Assembly: GCF_026788005.1 (NCBI RefSeq)
Contig: NZ_JABEPE010000026.1
Location: forward strand, 1-40,343
Reading direction: 5' to 3'
Length of the DNA: 40,343 nucleotides
Origin: Alteromonas sp. a30
Lineage (GTDB): Bacteria > Pseudomonadota > Gammaproteobacteria > Enterobacterales > Alteromonadaceae
In this document: positions 1 to 8,281 of the stretch, piece after piece
Numbering within the stretch: position 1 is the first letter of the stretch
Layout: each line of letters begins with the position of its first letter
Made by a program: the position numbers and the translations under genes
Notes under the pieces: generated by a model
The model's input: the letters and a program-made list of their open reading frames with translations, nothing else
Database searches by the model: none
What the model was told of the DNA's origin: nothing

Positions 1-65
1 GAGGAAGGAGAAATAATGATTTGGTGATCTGATCATTGAGAGAAGGAAAAGTTCAAATCTTTTGT

Positions 66-908
66 TCAACAAAGCCGTTGAAGGGCTGAAAAGCCTTTAT
101 CTACCCCTTTTTCTTCAAATTTGTTTTGACTTAGATTGTTGAGCCAGCCGAAATAACATGTATCTGAACTAAAACTTAAAATTTTAGATGTACTACTACT
201 ATTTTGGTGTTGATAAAGTGAGGGAATATTATCGTATGGATAGATTGAGTTATTAATCTTGCATAGAAATGTGTGTAAATCTCTATAACATCGTGAAGAA
301 ATCTGTGTTGTATAGGAGTCAGTAACTTTTTCTCGAATTCGACGATTTGTACTTGAGTGTAATATATTGCTTGAGTGGAGATCGGTTGATTGAGCTAACC
401 TTGCTTTCAGATCATTAATTCGAGCCAGGTATATTTCTAATCGTGCATGGAAAAAACACATTCTGAATGAAAAATTTTTAAACTCTTTAATATGTCCGTT
501 AATACTCAGAGCTTTGTTTTCAACACTTTTAAAAGTTGGTTTTTTTATATTCCTGAGTTTTTCTCTATCTTCATTAAGGTCATATAATATTTCTCTTGAA
601 GAGCCCCTTAATAGATCTATTAGTCGTGATGTGTCAGTATAGTCATCTATATCACTTTTCTCTTTATCACTGTTCTCCTTATTTAGGTTTTCCAGTAACT
701 CTGATATTTCTTTATATATTTCGTTGTTTGAGTAAAGACTCCCATCTTCTAGGTTCTCTATTTTTTTGATTGAATTGAAGAGATTAGTTCTATTGTCTGA
801 TATTACTGTCAATTTTTTTATAAAATAGATTATTTCCTTACTTAAGGTTTTGAAATTTTTCTTATGAAAATCTAAAATTAGTTGATATGCAATATTTATT
901 TTTTTCAT
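66..908 (-). CDS. Hypothetical soluble helical protein, last complete gene of AT-rich operon
   Basis: I do not recognise this 280-residue protein. It has no signal peptide or membrane span. The first two thirds are rich in Lys, Glu, Asn and Leu and look mostly alpha-helical, including an acidic/lysine stretch around residues 75-90. The C-terminal third is Ser/Tyr-rich and less regular. Its ATG lies one base after the stop codon of the upstream membrane-protein gene, so the two are almost certainly co-transcribed and probably translationally coupled. Codon use is strongly AT-rich, like the two genes upstream and unlike the genes from 3160 onward, which suggests horizontal acquisition. A partner role with the membrane protein is an inference from gene order only. 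Confidence 0.7.
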   Translation of the reverse strand: MKKINIAYQLILDFHKKNFKTLSKEIIYFIKKLTVISDNRTNLFNSIKKIENLEDGSLYSNNEIYKEISELLENLNKENSDKEKSDIDDYTDTSRLIDLLRGSSREILYDLNEDREKLRNIKKPTFKSVENKALSINGHIKEFKNFSFRMCFFHARLEIYLARINDLKARLAQSTDLHSSNILHSSTNRRIREKVTDSYTTQISSRCYRDLHTFLCKINNSIYPYDNIPSLYQHQNSSSTSKILSFSSDTCYFGWLNNLSQNKFEEKGVDKGFSALQRLC

Positions 909-909
909 T

Positions 910-2313
910 TTACAGTATTGATAGGTAGGTAATGTAGGATGGGAGAAAACCTAGTAATAGGAGGTTTATAATCAATTCTCCTTTTTTTATTGTTTTTAAA
1001 AGGAATTTCTCTGTAATTTTTGATATTTGCAAGTACGAATATTCATTGGTGCCAAACTTATAATTATTTATGTTTGCTTCGAATTTTGCTCTAGGATGCT
1101 TAAAGTAATGCCATATCTGATGATTAATAATTTCTGAATATGTTATCCAAGTGACAACCATAAAAGATATTGACATTGTTGCTTGTTGTAAAAATATTTG
1201 TTTAACATCCTGTTTTAGCCAATCGTTATTGTTCATTAATACTTCTACAGCTGGTGATATTAGTAAAACAACACAGGAAAGAATAATTGGAAAAAAGAGA
1301 AATATATAGAAAGCAATTTTTCCTGAGAACACCATGTTTCCACCTTTATTTTCTCTCAGAAGAGTAGTAGCTATACTGTAATTCATGACAATTTTGGTAA
1401 AGTCCCATATGTATTTTCTCCAATTGCTAGGATAGTAATAATTCTTATAATTAAGCATTAGTAATAAGTGTCTTATTACTGGTATGTCAACGTTATAGCT
1501 TCTGTTGACGTCAGCGTGCTTTGTTATCTCCTCATTGTGGCTGGGGTATAAATATTGGTATATTTGCGTACTTAAGCTTCTAATAACATAGAGTCCTTTA
1601 CTTCTCCTTTTGAGTTGTGAATAGATTATTAGAGAAATTAGTAATAAAGGGACGTAACAGAATATTACTATTATCTTTAAATTTTCTTTTATATCGTGTA
1701 AAGGTGAATTGAAGTAAATATAAGATGAGGTTGTTAACGTTAATGTTAGTAATAGAAGTTTAGATACTAGCTCTTGCTTATCTAATTTTTTCTGTGGGAT
1801 CGAGACTTCTTTTTTTATACTTTTATATATGTCTGAAAGATGGTTGCTATATTGTCCACTTTCCGAATCTTCCTTTTTAACCTTTTTTTTAAACACACAA
1901 AGATGATAAAAATAAAACAAACCGATTACAGATGATGTAATTAGAAGAGAGGTTAAAATGCTGTAATCTAATAGGTAAATAAGTCTTTCAATGAGGTGGT
2001 AAAAGCAGCCTAATAATAATGGAGAAAGAACGATAATAATCGATCTAAATAAATAGTAAAACCAGCTTTTTGTGATGCCTACAGTAGGCAAGGGATGCTT
2101 TTCCTCATGTTTTTCTTCATGCTTTTTGAGTTTTATAAATGCTGAATATTTAAATTCATTGTAGTCACTAATGCTGTCAATATCCATAAACTTCAAAATT
2201 CCCAATACCTTGAGAATTGGGTCCACTATTGAAGTTTTTTCATGAATTAAAGGTAGGCAAAATAACCAAACTACCGTTATTCCAAGAGCAATAATTCCTA
2301 TCTTATCAAACAC
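910..2313 (-). CDS. Hypothetical polytopic membrane protein
   Basis: Unrecognised 467-residue protein. Hydrophobic segments at about 6-23, 91-107, 112-138, 184-201, 212-232, 333-353, 376-392 and 447-466 suggest roughly eight membrane spans. Charged stretches lie between them, including a Lys/Glu/His-rich run with a repeated HEEK motif near residues 63-74 and a basic loop at 141-147. The start used is a GTG, and no Shine-Dalgarno sequence is visible before it; instead a strong inverted repeat (2319-2360) ends five bases upstream. The gene follows the coiled-coil gene by 63 bases and precedes the soluble gene by one base. The low GC content is shared with its operon partners. No catalytic motif was found, so function is unknown. 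Confidence 0.7.
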   Translation of the reverse strand: MFDKIGIIALGITVVWLFCLPLIHEKTSIVDPILKVLGILKFMDIDSISDYNEFKYSAFIKLKKHEEKHEEKHPLPTVGITKSWFYYLFRSIIIVLSPLLLGCFYHLIERLIYLLDYSILTSLLITSSVIGLFYFYHLCVFKKKVKKEDSESGQYSNHLSDIYKSIKKEVSIPQKKLDKQELVSKLLLLTLTLTTSSYIYFNSPLHDIKENLKIIVIFCYVPLLLISLIIYSQLKRRSKGLYVIRSLSTQIYQYLYPSHNEEITKHADVNRSYNVDIPVIRHLLLMLNYKNYYYPSNWRKYIWDFTKIVMNYSIATTLLRENKGGNMVFSGKIAFYIFLFFPIILSCVVLLISPAVEVLMNNNDWLKQDVKQIFLQQATMSISFMVVTWITYSEIINHQIWHYFKHPRAKFEANINNYKFGTNEYSYLQISKITEKFLLKTIKKGELIINLLLLGFLPSYITYLSIL

Positions 2314-2318
2314 TTTTT

Positions 2319-2360
2319 ATATGGGAGATATTTTCAATATGTGTACTATATCACCCATAT
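2319..2360 (-). promoter_or_regulatory. Long imperfect inverted repeat in the operon spacer
   Basis: Bases 2319-2331 and 2348-2360 form a 13-position stem: 7 bp (ATATGGG with CCCATAT), one A-A mismatch, then 5 bp (GATAT with ATATC), around a 16-base loop. It lies between the coiled-coil gene and the membrane-protein gene and ends five bases from the GTG start of the latter. No T-run follows on the minus strand, so it is not a standard terminator. It could be an mRNA hairpin controlling translation of the membrane protein, or a dyad operator. Confidence 0.5.
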
Positions 2361-2376
2361 TAATTTCAGCAAATGA

Positions 2377-2922
2377 TTATTGATCCGTTACTGGGAGTCG
2401 GCGAGATGAGTTTGTTGGGGATGCAAACATGGATAGACCGTCTTGAGCTCCTCTGCTTTTGGTTGTTGCATTATTTGAGCCTAAGATGGTGTCTTGGTGT
2501 GGGGTGGAATGGGATTGGTTGGAAGTAAAGACATGTTGGAAATTGGAGTTTGAAGTTTCAAGCCACGAGTCGGCTTCAATGCTGTTTATTCTTGAAAGAA
2601 TATGTTGGTTTGCTAGCTCTCTTTGTCTTTCAGCTTCTGATAAATATTGGTGGACCCCATTTATGTTTTCTCTAAAGCTACTATGTAAAGTTTCTATCTT
2701 CTCAGAGAGTTGCCTTTCTACTTTATCAGTCTGTTTTTGTGCTGAATCAAGCTGCTCTTCCACCGAACTAAATCGTTTTTCTATCGAGCTAAATCGTTCT
2801 TCTAATGAGCTAATCTTTTCGGTAATCGGATTAAGTTGAGTATCTATTGTCTCTTGGAATTGAATTAAAATTCCATCCATGAGCTCTTTAAGTAGCTCTT
2901 GGGGGATAAGTTGATCTTTCAT
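2377..2922 (-). CDS. Coiled-coil protein with tandem heptads, first gene of AT-rich operon
   Basis: Unrecognised 181-residue protein. Residues about 15-115 have the heptad spacing of a long coiled coil, with three nearly identical seven-residue units (SSLEERF, SSIEKRF, SSVEEQL) at 38-58 encoded by a 21-bp DNA repeat. The C-terminal 60 residues are Ser/Asn/Thr/Gln-rich and look disordered. There is no signal peptide or membrane span. No Shine-Dalgarno sequence precedes the ATG; the upstream DNA is very AT-rich and a -10-like TATAAC lies only 11 bases before the start, so a very short leader is possible. It is the first gene of the three-gene unit and probably acts as an oligomerising partner of the other two, which is an inference. 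Confidence 0.65.
   Translation of the reverse strand: MKDQLIPQELLKELMDGILIQFQETIDTQLNPITEKISSLEERFSSIEKRFSSVEEQLDSAQKQTDKVERQLSEKIETLHSSFRENINGVHQYLSEAERQRELANQHILSRINSIEADSWLETSNSNFQHVFTSNQSHSTPHQDTILGSNNATTKSRGAQDGLSMFASPTNSSRRLPVTDQ
2762..2813 (-). repeat. 21-bp tandem repeat encoding coiled-coil heptads
   Basis: Two full units (2762-2782 and 2783-2803) and part of a third are similar at DNA level, each containing the core GAACTAAATCG or GAGCTAAATCG. Each unit encodes one heptad of the coiled-coil protein, so unit gain or loss would change coil length in frame. Confidence 0.6.
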
Positions 2923-3159
2923 GATTTAATTATGTTATAGGTAAAATATAAGATCATTCTCGGCTTTTGAAGAGAATAAATCAACCCTGTTTCATAAGGG
3001 TTGCTTGACATATACTTTAATTTATTTATCGCAGTAGTATAGCAATAAAGCCAATATATGCCATCTTTTTTATATATATCCAAATGTAATTAAGGAAGGT
3101 GTTTGTGATTTAGAGGACAAGTAACTACTCTGGAAGTAGGACGTTATTGAGGCCCAAGC

Positions 3160-3858
3160 GTGACAACAACCCATCTGTATTATTTTCCCCTTTCGGATTT
3201 GCCCGAAGCGTTCGACGATAAATCGTTAACAAGCGTGTTGGATGTGCGGGAATTGCAGCGTTTTAATGACACGCTAAATGCCAATACGCGCTTGCAGTTT
3301 GTGCTTTCTCGATGGATTGTGAAACATGGGCTAAGCCGTGTTACTGGTTTGCCAGCACAGGCGCATCAGTTTTCTTATCTAGAAAGTGGCAAGCCGTTTA
3401 TTGACTTGCCTCGACCTGTGCATTTTAGCATTGCGCACTGCGCTACTTCGGTTGCCGTAGCCATAAGCGATGTGTCGGTGGGTGTGGATGTAGAAAACAA
3501 TCAGCGCAAAGGTGCGCCTTGGCAGCAACTTGACCGATTCTTTTATCCCGATTTACAGGCAAGAATGTTGGCATTGCCTGAATCAATGCATCAGGACTTC
3601 TTTTATTTGCATTGGACGGGCATGGAGTCGATGGTGAAGATGAAAGGCAGCAAAGTCGCGTTGGAGCGGCGTACCTTTGCCCAGTCATTTGAGTTGCCGT
3701 TGAATGAAAATTACGTTGACGCGGGCGACACACATTTCTATTTTCGCTTAGTGGAACAACACGAGCATCTTGCCGTTGCCAGCGAGAAAAGAATCGACAA
3801 ATTTCATCTAGAACGTGTTCTTCTTACCCAAGAGGGAATAAAAACCGCTCCACTGTAA
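3160..3858 (+). CDS. 4'-phosphopantetheinyl transferase, Sfp/AcpT-like
   Basis: A 232-residue protein of the Sfp/AcpT superfamily, which transfers the phosphopantetheine arm of coenzyme A to a conserved serine of carrier proteins. The family's Mg2+-binding motif is visible as GVDVE (residues 108-112), preceded by an N-terminal basic region and the HFSIAHC strand (88-94). The second motif, usually WxxKEAxxKxxG, reads WTGMESMVKMKG here (152-163): the glutamate (156) and downstream lysine (160) are kept but the usual lysine before the glutamate is methionine. The start is a GTG. It stands alone, with the unknown operon diverging upstream and uvrA 118 bases downstream, and no synthase gene nearby reveals its substrate. 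Confidence 0.85.
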   Translation: MTTTHLYYFPLSDLPEAFDDKSLTSVLDVRELQRFNDTLNANTRLQFVLSRWIVKHGLSRVTGLPAQAHQFSYLESGKPFIDLPRPVHFSIAHCATSVAVAISDVSVGVDVENNQRKGAPWQQLDRFFYPDLQARMLALPESMHQDFFYLHWTGMESMVKMKGSKVALERRTFAQSFELPLNENYVDAGDTHFYFRLVEQHEHLAVASEKRIDKFHLERVLLTQEGIKTAPL

Positions 3859-3915
3859 TCTCTAATACTCAAGCAGCGAGTTCATTAGCGTTACACTCAT
3901 ATTCTCGGTGGCGAA

Positions 3916-3938
3916 TACTGTATATTTATGCATATAAT
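3916..3938 (+). promoter_or_regulatory. uvrA promoter with a degenerate LexA-box-like sequence
   Basis: A perfect TATAAT -10 box at 3933-3938 lies 38 bases before uvrA. Overlapping it, 3916-3935 starts with TACTGTATAT, identical to the left half of the canonical E. coli SOS box, but the right half (GCAT in place of ACAG) is degenerate. uvrA belongs to the LexA regulon in E. coli, so SOS control is plausible. The -35 element is weak. Confidence 0.45.
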
Positions 3939-3976
3939 GACCGCTTTAATTTTCTTCGGCGAATCAGTGTTCATTC

Positions 3977-6814
3977 ATGGATAAAATCGAAATACGTGGG
4001 GCCAGAACCCACAATCTCAAAAACATCAATCTGGAATTACCTCGTGATAAGCTGATTGTTATCACTGGCTTGTCCGGCTCCGGTAAATCCTCCCTCGCTT
4101 TCGACACGTTATATGCTGAAGGGCAAAGGCGTTATGTCGAGTCTCTTTCTGCTTACGCAAGACAGTTTCTTTCCATGATGGAAAAGCCCGATGTGGATCA
4201 CATTGAAGGCTTATCACCTGCCATTTCTATTGAGCAAAAGTCGACTTCGCACAACCCGCGTTCAACGGTTGGCACTATTACCGAAATTTATGATTACTTG
4301 CGCTTGTTGTTTGCGCGGGTGGGGGAACCGCGGTGTCCCGAACACGATGCGCCACTGGAAGCGCAAATCGTCAGTCAAATGGTTGATAACGTACTGGCGT
4401 TGCCAGAAAATACCAAGCTGATGTTACTCGCGCCCGTTGTGCAAGGGCGTAAAGGCGAGCATATCAAAACGTTGGAAAACCTTGCAGCACAGGGCTTTAT
4501 TCGGGCGCGTATCGATGGCGAAATTTGTGACTTAAGCGATCCGCCTACCTTGGATTTACACAAAAAACACGATATCGAAGTGGTGGTCGATCGCTTTAAA
4601 GTGCGCGACGACATCCAATTGCGTTTATCTGAGTCGTTCGAAACGGCGTTGGAGCTTTCTGGTGGTGTTGCCAAAGTGGCATACATGGATGCAGACGGCG
4701 AAGAAATGGTGTTTTCCGCTAATTTTGCCTGCCCGCATTGTGGTTATAGTATTGCCGAGTTAGAGCCGCGCTTGTTCTCGTTTAACAATCCTGCGGGCGC
4801 TTGCCAAACCTGCGATGGATTGGGTATTAAGCAATTTTTCGACCCCGCGCGCATCATTACTAACGATGAGTTGAGCTTGTCTGGTGGCGTAATAAAAGGC
4901 TGGGATAAACGTAGCTTCTTCTATTACCAAATGTTGATGTCCGTGGCTGAGCATTATGGATTTGATTTAAATGCGCCGTTTAAAGATCTCGATAAGAAAG
5001 CACAGGATGTAGTGCTCAACGGCAGTAAAGGTCAGGCAATCAAGTTCAAATACAAAAACGACCGTGGCGATGTGATGGAGCGTAAGCATCCGTTCGAAGG
5101 TATCTTGCCGAATATGGAACGCCGTTATCGTGAAACCGAATCCAATTCTGTGCGCGAAGAGCTGGCTAAGTACCTCAATCACCAGCCTTGCACAAGTTGT
5201 AACGGTAGTCGCTTGCGCCAAGAGGCACGTAATGTTTTTGTGGCAGATACTACCCTGCCAAGTGTATCGGATTTTTCGATTGCCGAAGCGCTTAGCTTTT
5301 TCAGTGAGTTAACGTTAACGGGCAAACGTGCGCAAATTGCTGAGAAAATCCTCAAGGAAATTAACGATCGCTTAAAATTCCTAGTCAATGTTGGTTTAAA
5401 TTACCTTACTTTGTCGCGCAGTGCCGACACACTTTCCGGCGGTGAAGCGCAGCGTATTCGTTTGGCGAGTCAAATTGGCGCGGGTTTAGTTGGTGTAATG
5501 TATGTGCTGGATGAACCCAGTATTGGCCTGCATCAACGAGACAACGAGCGCTTATTAAACACACTCACGCATTTACGAGACCTTGGTAATACCGTGATTG
5601 TGGTTGAACACGATGAAGATGCGGTTCGCATGGCGGATCATATTCTGGATATAGGCCCCGGTGCAGGTGTTCATGGCGGCGAGATTGTTGCTCAGGGAAC
5701 CTTGAAAGATATTATGGAAAGTGAAGACTCACTTACCGGTAAATACATTTCAGGTAAAGAGTATATAGGTATTCCATACGAACGCACACCGAATGAAAAC
5801 GACTTATGGGTGGTTTTAGAAGGAGCTTCAGCGAATAACCTACAAGACGTTACCTTAGAAGTGCCTATTGGCTTAATGACCTGTATCACGGGTGTTTCAG
5901 GGTCAGGAAAATCAACGCTGATTAACGATACCTTTTATCGTATTGCGCACCGAGAGCTAAATGGCGCTACCGCGGTGGAGCCAGCGGCCTACAAAAACAT
6001 TACTGGCTTAGAACATTTGGATAAGGTGGTCGATATAGACCAAAGCCCCATCGGCAGAACGCCGCGTTCTAACCCCGCTACCTACACCGGTATTTTTACG
6101 GCTATCCGAGAGCTATTCGCAGGGACACAAGAATCACGCTCTCGTGGCTACAAGCCGGGGCGTTTCAGTTTTAATGTTAAAGGTGGGCGCTGCGAAGCGT
6201 GTCAGGGCGATGGCGTAATTAAAGTGGAGATGCACTTCCTGCCCGATGTGTATGTGCCTTGTGATGTTTGTAAAGGCAAGCGCTACAATCGCGAAACCTT
6301 GGAAATTAAATACAAAGGTCAGAACATTCATCAAGTGCTGGATATGACGGTAGAAGATGCACGGGATTTCTTTAGTGCCATTCCCGCTGTGCATCGTCGC
6401 TTACAAACCCTAATGGATGTGGGATTGTCTTATGTGCGTTTAGGGCAAGCGGCGACCACTTTATCAGGTGGTGAAGCGCAACGGGTTAAGCTGGCAAAAG
6501 AACTGTCCAAACGGGATACCGGAAAAACCCTATATATTCTGGATGAACCTACAACCGGTTTGCACTTCCATGATATAAAACAATTGCTTGCAGTGTTACA
6601 CCGCTTAAGAGATCACGGCAACACGGTTGTGGTGATTGAACACAACTTAGATGTGATTAAAACTGCGGATTGGATTGTCGACCTTGGCCCAGAAGGGGGC
6701 TTCGGTGGCGGTCAAATCATTGCCAAAGGTACGCCTGAAACCTTAAGCGAAAGTAAAGCGTCACATACTGCACACTTCCTAAAACCGATACTTGAGAACG
6801 GACAACGATGCTAG
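3977..6814 (+). CDS. uvrA: Excinuclease ABC subunit A
   Basis: UvrA is the DNA-damage sensor of nucleotide excision repair; it dimerises, recruits UvrB and scans DNA in the cytoplasm. The 945-residue length is normal. Both ABC modules are intact: the first Walker [10 protein letters not shown], is at residues 31-39 and the second, GVSGSGKST, near 640. Two signature motifs LSGGEAQR are followed by Walker B regions ([20 protein letters not shown]). Zinc-binding cysteine clusters are seen as CPHC...CQTC in the first half and CEAC...CDVC in the second. The gene ends in a 7-base overlap with the thioesterase gene, which implies coupling. Confidence 0.98.
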   Translation: MDKIEIRGARTHNLKNINLELPRDKLIVITGLSGSGKSSLAFDTLYAEGQRRYVESLSAYARQFLSMMEKPDVDHIEGLSPAISIEQKSTSHNPRSTVGTITEIYDYLRLLFARVGEPRCPEHDAPLEAQIVSQMVDNVLALPENTKLMLLAPVVQGRKGEHIKTLENLAAQGFIRARIDGEICDLSDPPTLDLHKKHDIEVVVDRFKVRDDIQLRLSESFETALELSGGVAKVAYMDADGEEMVFSANFACPHCGYSIAELEPRLFSFNNPAGACQTCDGLGIKQFFDPARIITNDELSLSGGVIKGWDKRSFFYYQMLMSVAEHYGFDLNAPFKDLDKKAQDVVLNGSKGQAIKFKYKNDRGDVMERKHPFEGILPNMERRYRETESNSVREELAKYLNHQPCTSCNGSRLRQEARNVFVADTTLPSVSDFSIAEALSFFSELTLTGKRAQIAEKILKEINDRLKFLVNVGLNYLTLSRSADTLSGGEAQRIRLASQIGAGLVGVMYVLDEPSIGLHQRDNERLLNTLTHLRDLGNTVIVVEHDEDAVRMADHILDIGPGAGVHGGEIVAQGTLKDIMESEDSLTGKYISGKEYIGIPYERTPNENDLWVVLEGASANNLQDVTLEVPIGLMTCITGVSGSGKSTLINDTFYRIAHRELNGATAVEPAAYKNITGLEHLDKVVDIDQSPIGRTPRSNPATYTGIFTAIRELFAGTQESRSRGYKPGRFSFNVKGGRCEACQGDGVIKVEMHFLPDVYVPCDVCKGKRYNRETLEIKYKGQNIHQVLDMTVEDARDFFSAIPAVHRRLQTLMDVGLSYVRLGQAATTLSGGEAQRVKLAKELSKRDTGKTLYILDEPTTGLHFHDIKQLLAVLHRLRDHGNTVVVIEHNLDVIKTADWIVDLGPEGGFGGGQIIAKGTPETLSESKASHTAHFLKPILENGQRC

Positions 6815-7203
6815 AAGAAACTATACGCGTTAACTTTTACGACACTGATGCCCTAAAACATGTTAGTAACACCGCTATTGTACGTTGGTTTGAAGGTGCC
6901 AGAGACCCTATCTTTCGCTACTTCACTCCCGACTTAGATGTAGAAAACTGGCCATTGATTGTAGCGAGTTACAAGGTTGATTTATTGGCGCAAACCTTTC
7001 TAGGAGACGTGACTATAAAGACTGGAATTTCTCGCATCGGGAATAGTTCTTTTACCGTTTTTCAAGAAGTGTGGCAGAATGGCAAGCGATGCGCCAAAGG
7101 CGAAACCGCTTTGGTACACTTCAATTATCAGAATCATAAGTCTGAGCCGATCCCAAGCAGTGTAAGAGAAAAGCTCGAGGCGTTGATTGTAGAAGGCGAC
7201 TAA
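6808..7203 (+). CDS. Hotdog-fold acyl-CoA thioesterase (4HBT/YbgC type)
   Basis: A 131-residue single-domain hotdog protein. The N-terminal motif [11 protein letters not shown] (11-21) matches the D-x-D-x-x-G-H-V-x-N active-site signature of the 4-hydroxybenzoyl-CoA thioesterase family, with aspartate as the likely catalytic residue and lysine replacing the usual glycine. The family hydrolyses acyl-CoA thioesters in the cytoplasm; the substrate cannot be read from sequence. Its ATG overlaps the uvrA stop by 7 bases and the next gene begins 2 bases after its stop, so all three should be one transcript. Confidence 0.88.
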   Translation: MLEETIRVNFYDTDALKHVSNTAIVRWFEGARDPIFRYFTPDLDVENWPLIVASYKVDLLAQTFLGDVTIKTGISRIGNSSFTVFQEVWQNGKRCAKGETALVHFNYQNHKSEPIPSSVREKLEALIVEGD

Positions 7204-7205
7204 TT

Positions 7206-7913
7206 ATGGCTGAATTTATCAAAATTATTGATAACGTACTGTCTCCTGAGCTGTGCAAAAAGCTCATGCGCAAGTTTGAAAAAAGCAAGAATGTTCAGCC
7301 GGGACGCACTGGCGGCGGCGTCGATACCGACAAAAAGATCAGTTCCGACGTTTCTATTATTACTAACCAAGAGTTTCAACCAGAAACGCAAGAAGTGTTG
7401 CAACAAACCACGCACCATATTGTGGAATACTTTAGAGAGCATTACTTTGCGCTCATTGGTCCTCTTGGTCTTACTTTGGTTAACCCGGAAACGGGTAAAC
7501 CTGAGAAAGTAACGCAAGATAACTTTGCTAAGTTAGCTGAACCTCAATTGCCAATGTTAGTGCAAAATATCTTTCGTTTGGGTGATGTCACACAGCAAAT
7601 GTATAAGCAAGGTCGAGGTGGTTATCCCTACTGGCACTCGGAAACCTATCCTCAGTTACAACACAATGATGCCTTGCATCGAATGTTGCTATTTATGTTC
7701 TATTTAAATGATGTGGAAGAAGGTGGCGAAACAGAATTCTACTATCAAAAAATGAAGGTTAAGCCCAAGCAAGGCACCATGGTGATTGCACCCGCTTACT
7801 TTACGCATACGCACAGAGGCAATATTCCCAAAAGTGGCGACAAATACATTCTAACCTCGTGGGTGCTGTTTAATCCTGCTGAAAAGTTGTACGGCCAACC
7901 GCCACAGTCTTAA
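7206..7913 (+). CDS. 2-oxoglutarate/Fe(II)-dependent oxygenase, prolyl 4-hydroxylase type
   Basis: A 235-residue protein with the double-stranded beta-helix of prolyl 4-hydroxylase-like oxygenases. The iron ligands appear to be H144 and E146 (WHSE, the H-x-D/E pair) and H201 or H203 (THTHRG). K213 in GDKYILTSW sits where the 2-oxoglutarate-binding basic residue is expected. EEGGETEFY (171-179) is typical of the family. The presumed reaction is hydroxylation of a protein or small-molecule substrate with release of succinate and CO2. No signal peptide is seen. It is the last gene of the uvrA unit and is followed by a strong terminator. Substrate unknown. Confidence 0.87.
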   Translation: MAEFIKIIDNVLSPELCKKLMRKFEKSKNVQPGRTGGGVDTDKKISSDVSIITNQEFQPETQEVLQQTTHHIVEYFREHYFALIGPLGLTLVNPETGKPEKVTQDNFAKLAEPQLPMLVQNIFRLGDVTQQMYKQGRGGYPYWHSETYPQLQHNDALHRMLLFMFYLNDVEEGGETEFYYQKMKVKPKQGTMVIAPAYFTHTHRGNIPKSGDKYILTSWVLFNPAEKLYGQPPQS

Positions 7914-7950
7914 CTTGGCGTTTAACGCGAAAAGTTAACGCGAAAAAGAA

Positions 7951-7984
7951 AAAGAGCCATAGGGCGTTAACCTTATGGCTCTTT
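7951..7984 (+). terminator. Rho-independent terminator after the uvrA operon, probably bidirectional
   Basis: AAAGAGCCATAGG pairs with CCTTATGGCTCTTT, with one bulged base, around a GCGTTAA loop, and ends in TTTT on the plus strand. The A-run on the left would serve as a T-run for transcripts from the small minus-strand gene at 8028-8138. Confidence 0.88.
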
Positions 7985-8027
7985 TCACGTTTTTAATCTA
8001 GGTACTTCTCTTAGCTCAGTATGTCCT

Positions 8028-8138
8028 TTACTTCGCTTTCTTTAACGCTTTTTTCAGCTTTTTCAATTTCTTTTCGTGTTTAGCAATCTTGTTTTTTGCG
8101 GCTTTAATACTTTTCTTAATCGACTTCACTTTAGCCAT
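8028..8138 (-). CDS. Lysine-rich 36-residue small protein
   Basis: An ATG at 8138 is preceded at good spacing by a strong Shine-Dalgarno sequence (CTGAGGAGAAATC). It opens a 36-codon frame beginning MAKVKSIKKSIKAAKNK and ending in repeated K-K-L/A units before TAA. About half the residues are lysine; the rest are mainly Ala, Leu and Ile, with one Glu and one His. The pattern suggests a single amphipathic, highly basic helix that might bind nucleic acid or membrane. Translation is supported by the ribosome binding site and by lying between a shared terminator (7951-7984) and its own upstream region. Function is unknown. Confidence 0.7.
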   Translation of the reverse strand: MAKVKSIKKSIKAAKNKIAKHEKKLKKLKKALKKAK

Positions 8139-8281
8139 GATTTCTCCTCAGTTGCTACAAATAAAATTGGTAAAAGAGGTATTTTTCGTCTACCAATATT
8201 ATTAGGTATAGTACATATTCAGAGAATTGGCAAAAAAACTTAATAAAATCATCACACTAAAATTTAAACGATACTAACTCC

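Noticed and set aside
1-36. An ATG at 36 on the minus strand that stays open to the left edge, as a possible fourth gene of the AT-rich operon
   Set aside because: Only 12 codons are visible and no Shine-Dalgarno precedes it, so it cannot be supported from this window.
2459-2839. Open frame of 126 codons on the plus strand opposite the coiled-coil gene
   Set aside because: It is the antisense shadow of the coiled-coil gene; it has no ribosome binding site and a Ser/Cys/Leu-rich composition typical of such shadows.
3005-3033. TTGACA at 3005-3010 as a promoter for the PPTase gene
   Set aside because: The -35 is perfect but no acceptable -10 is found at 15-19 bp spacing.
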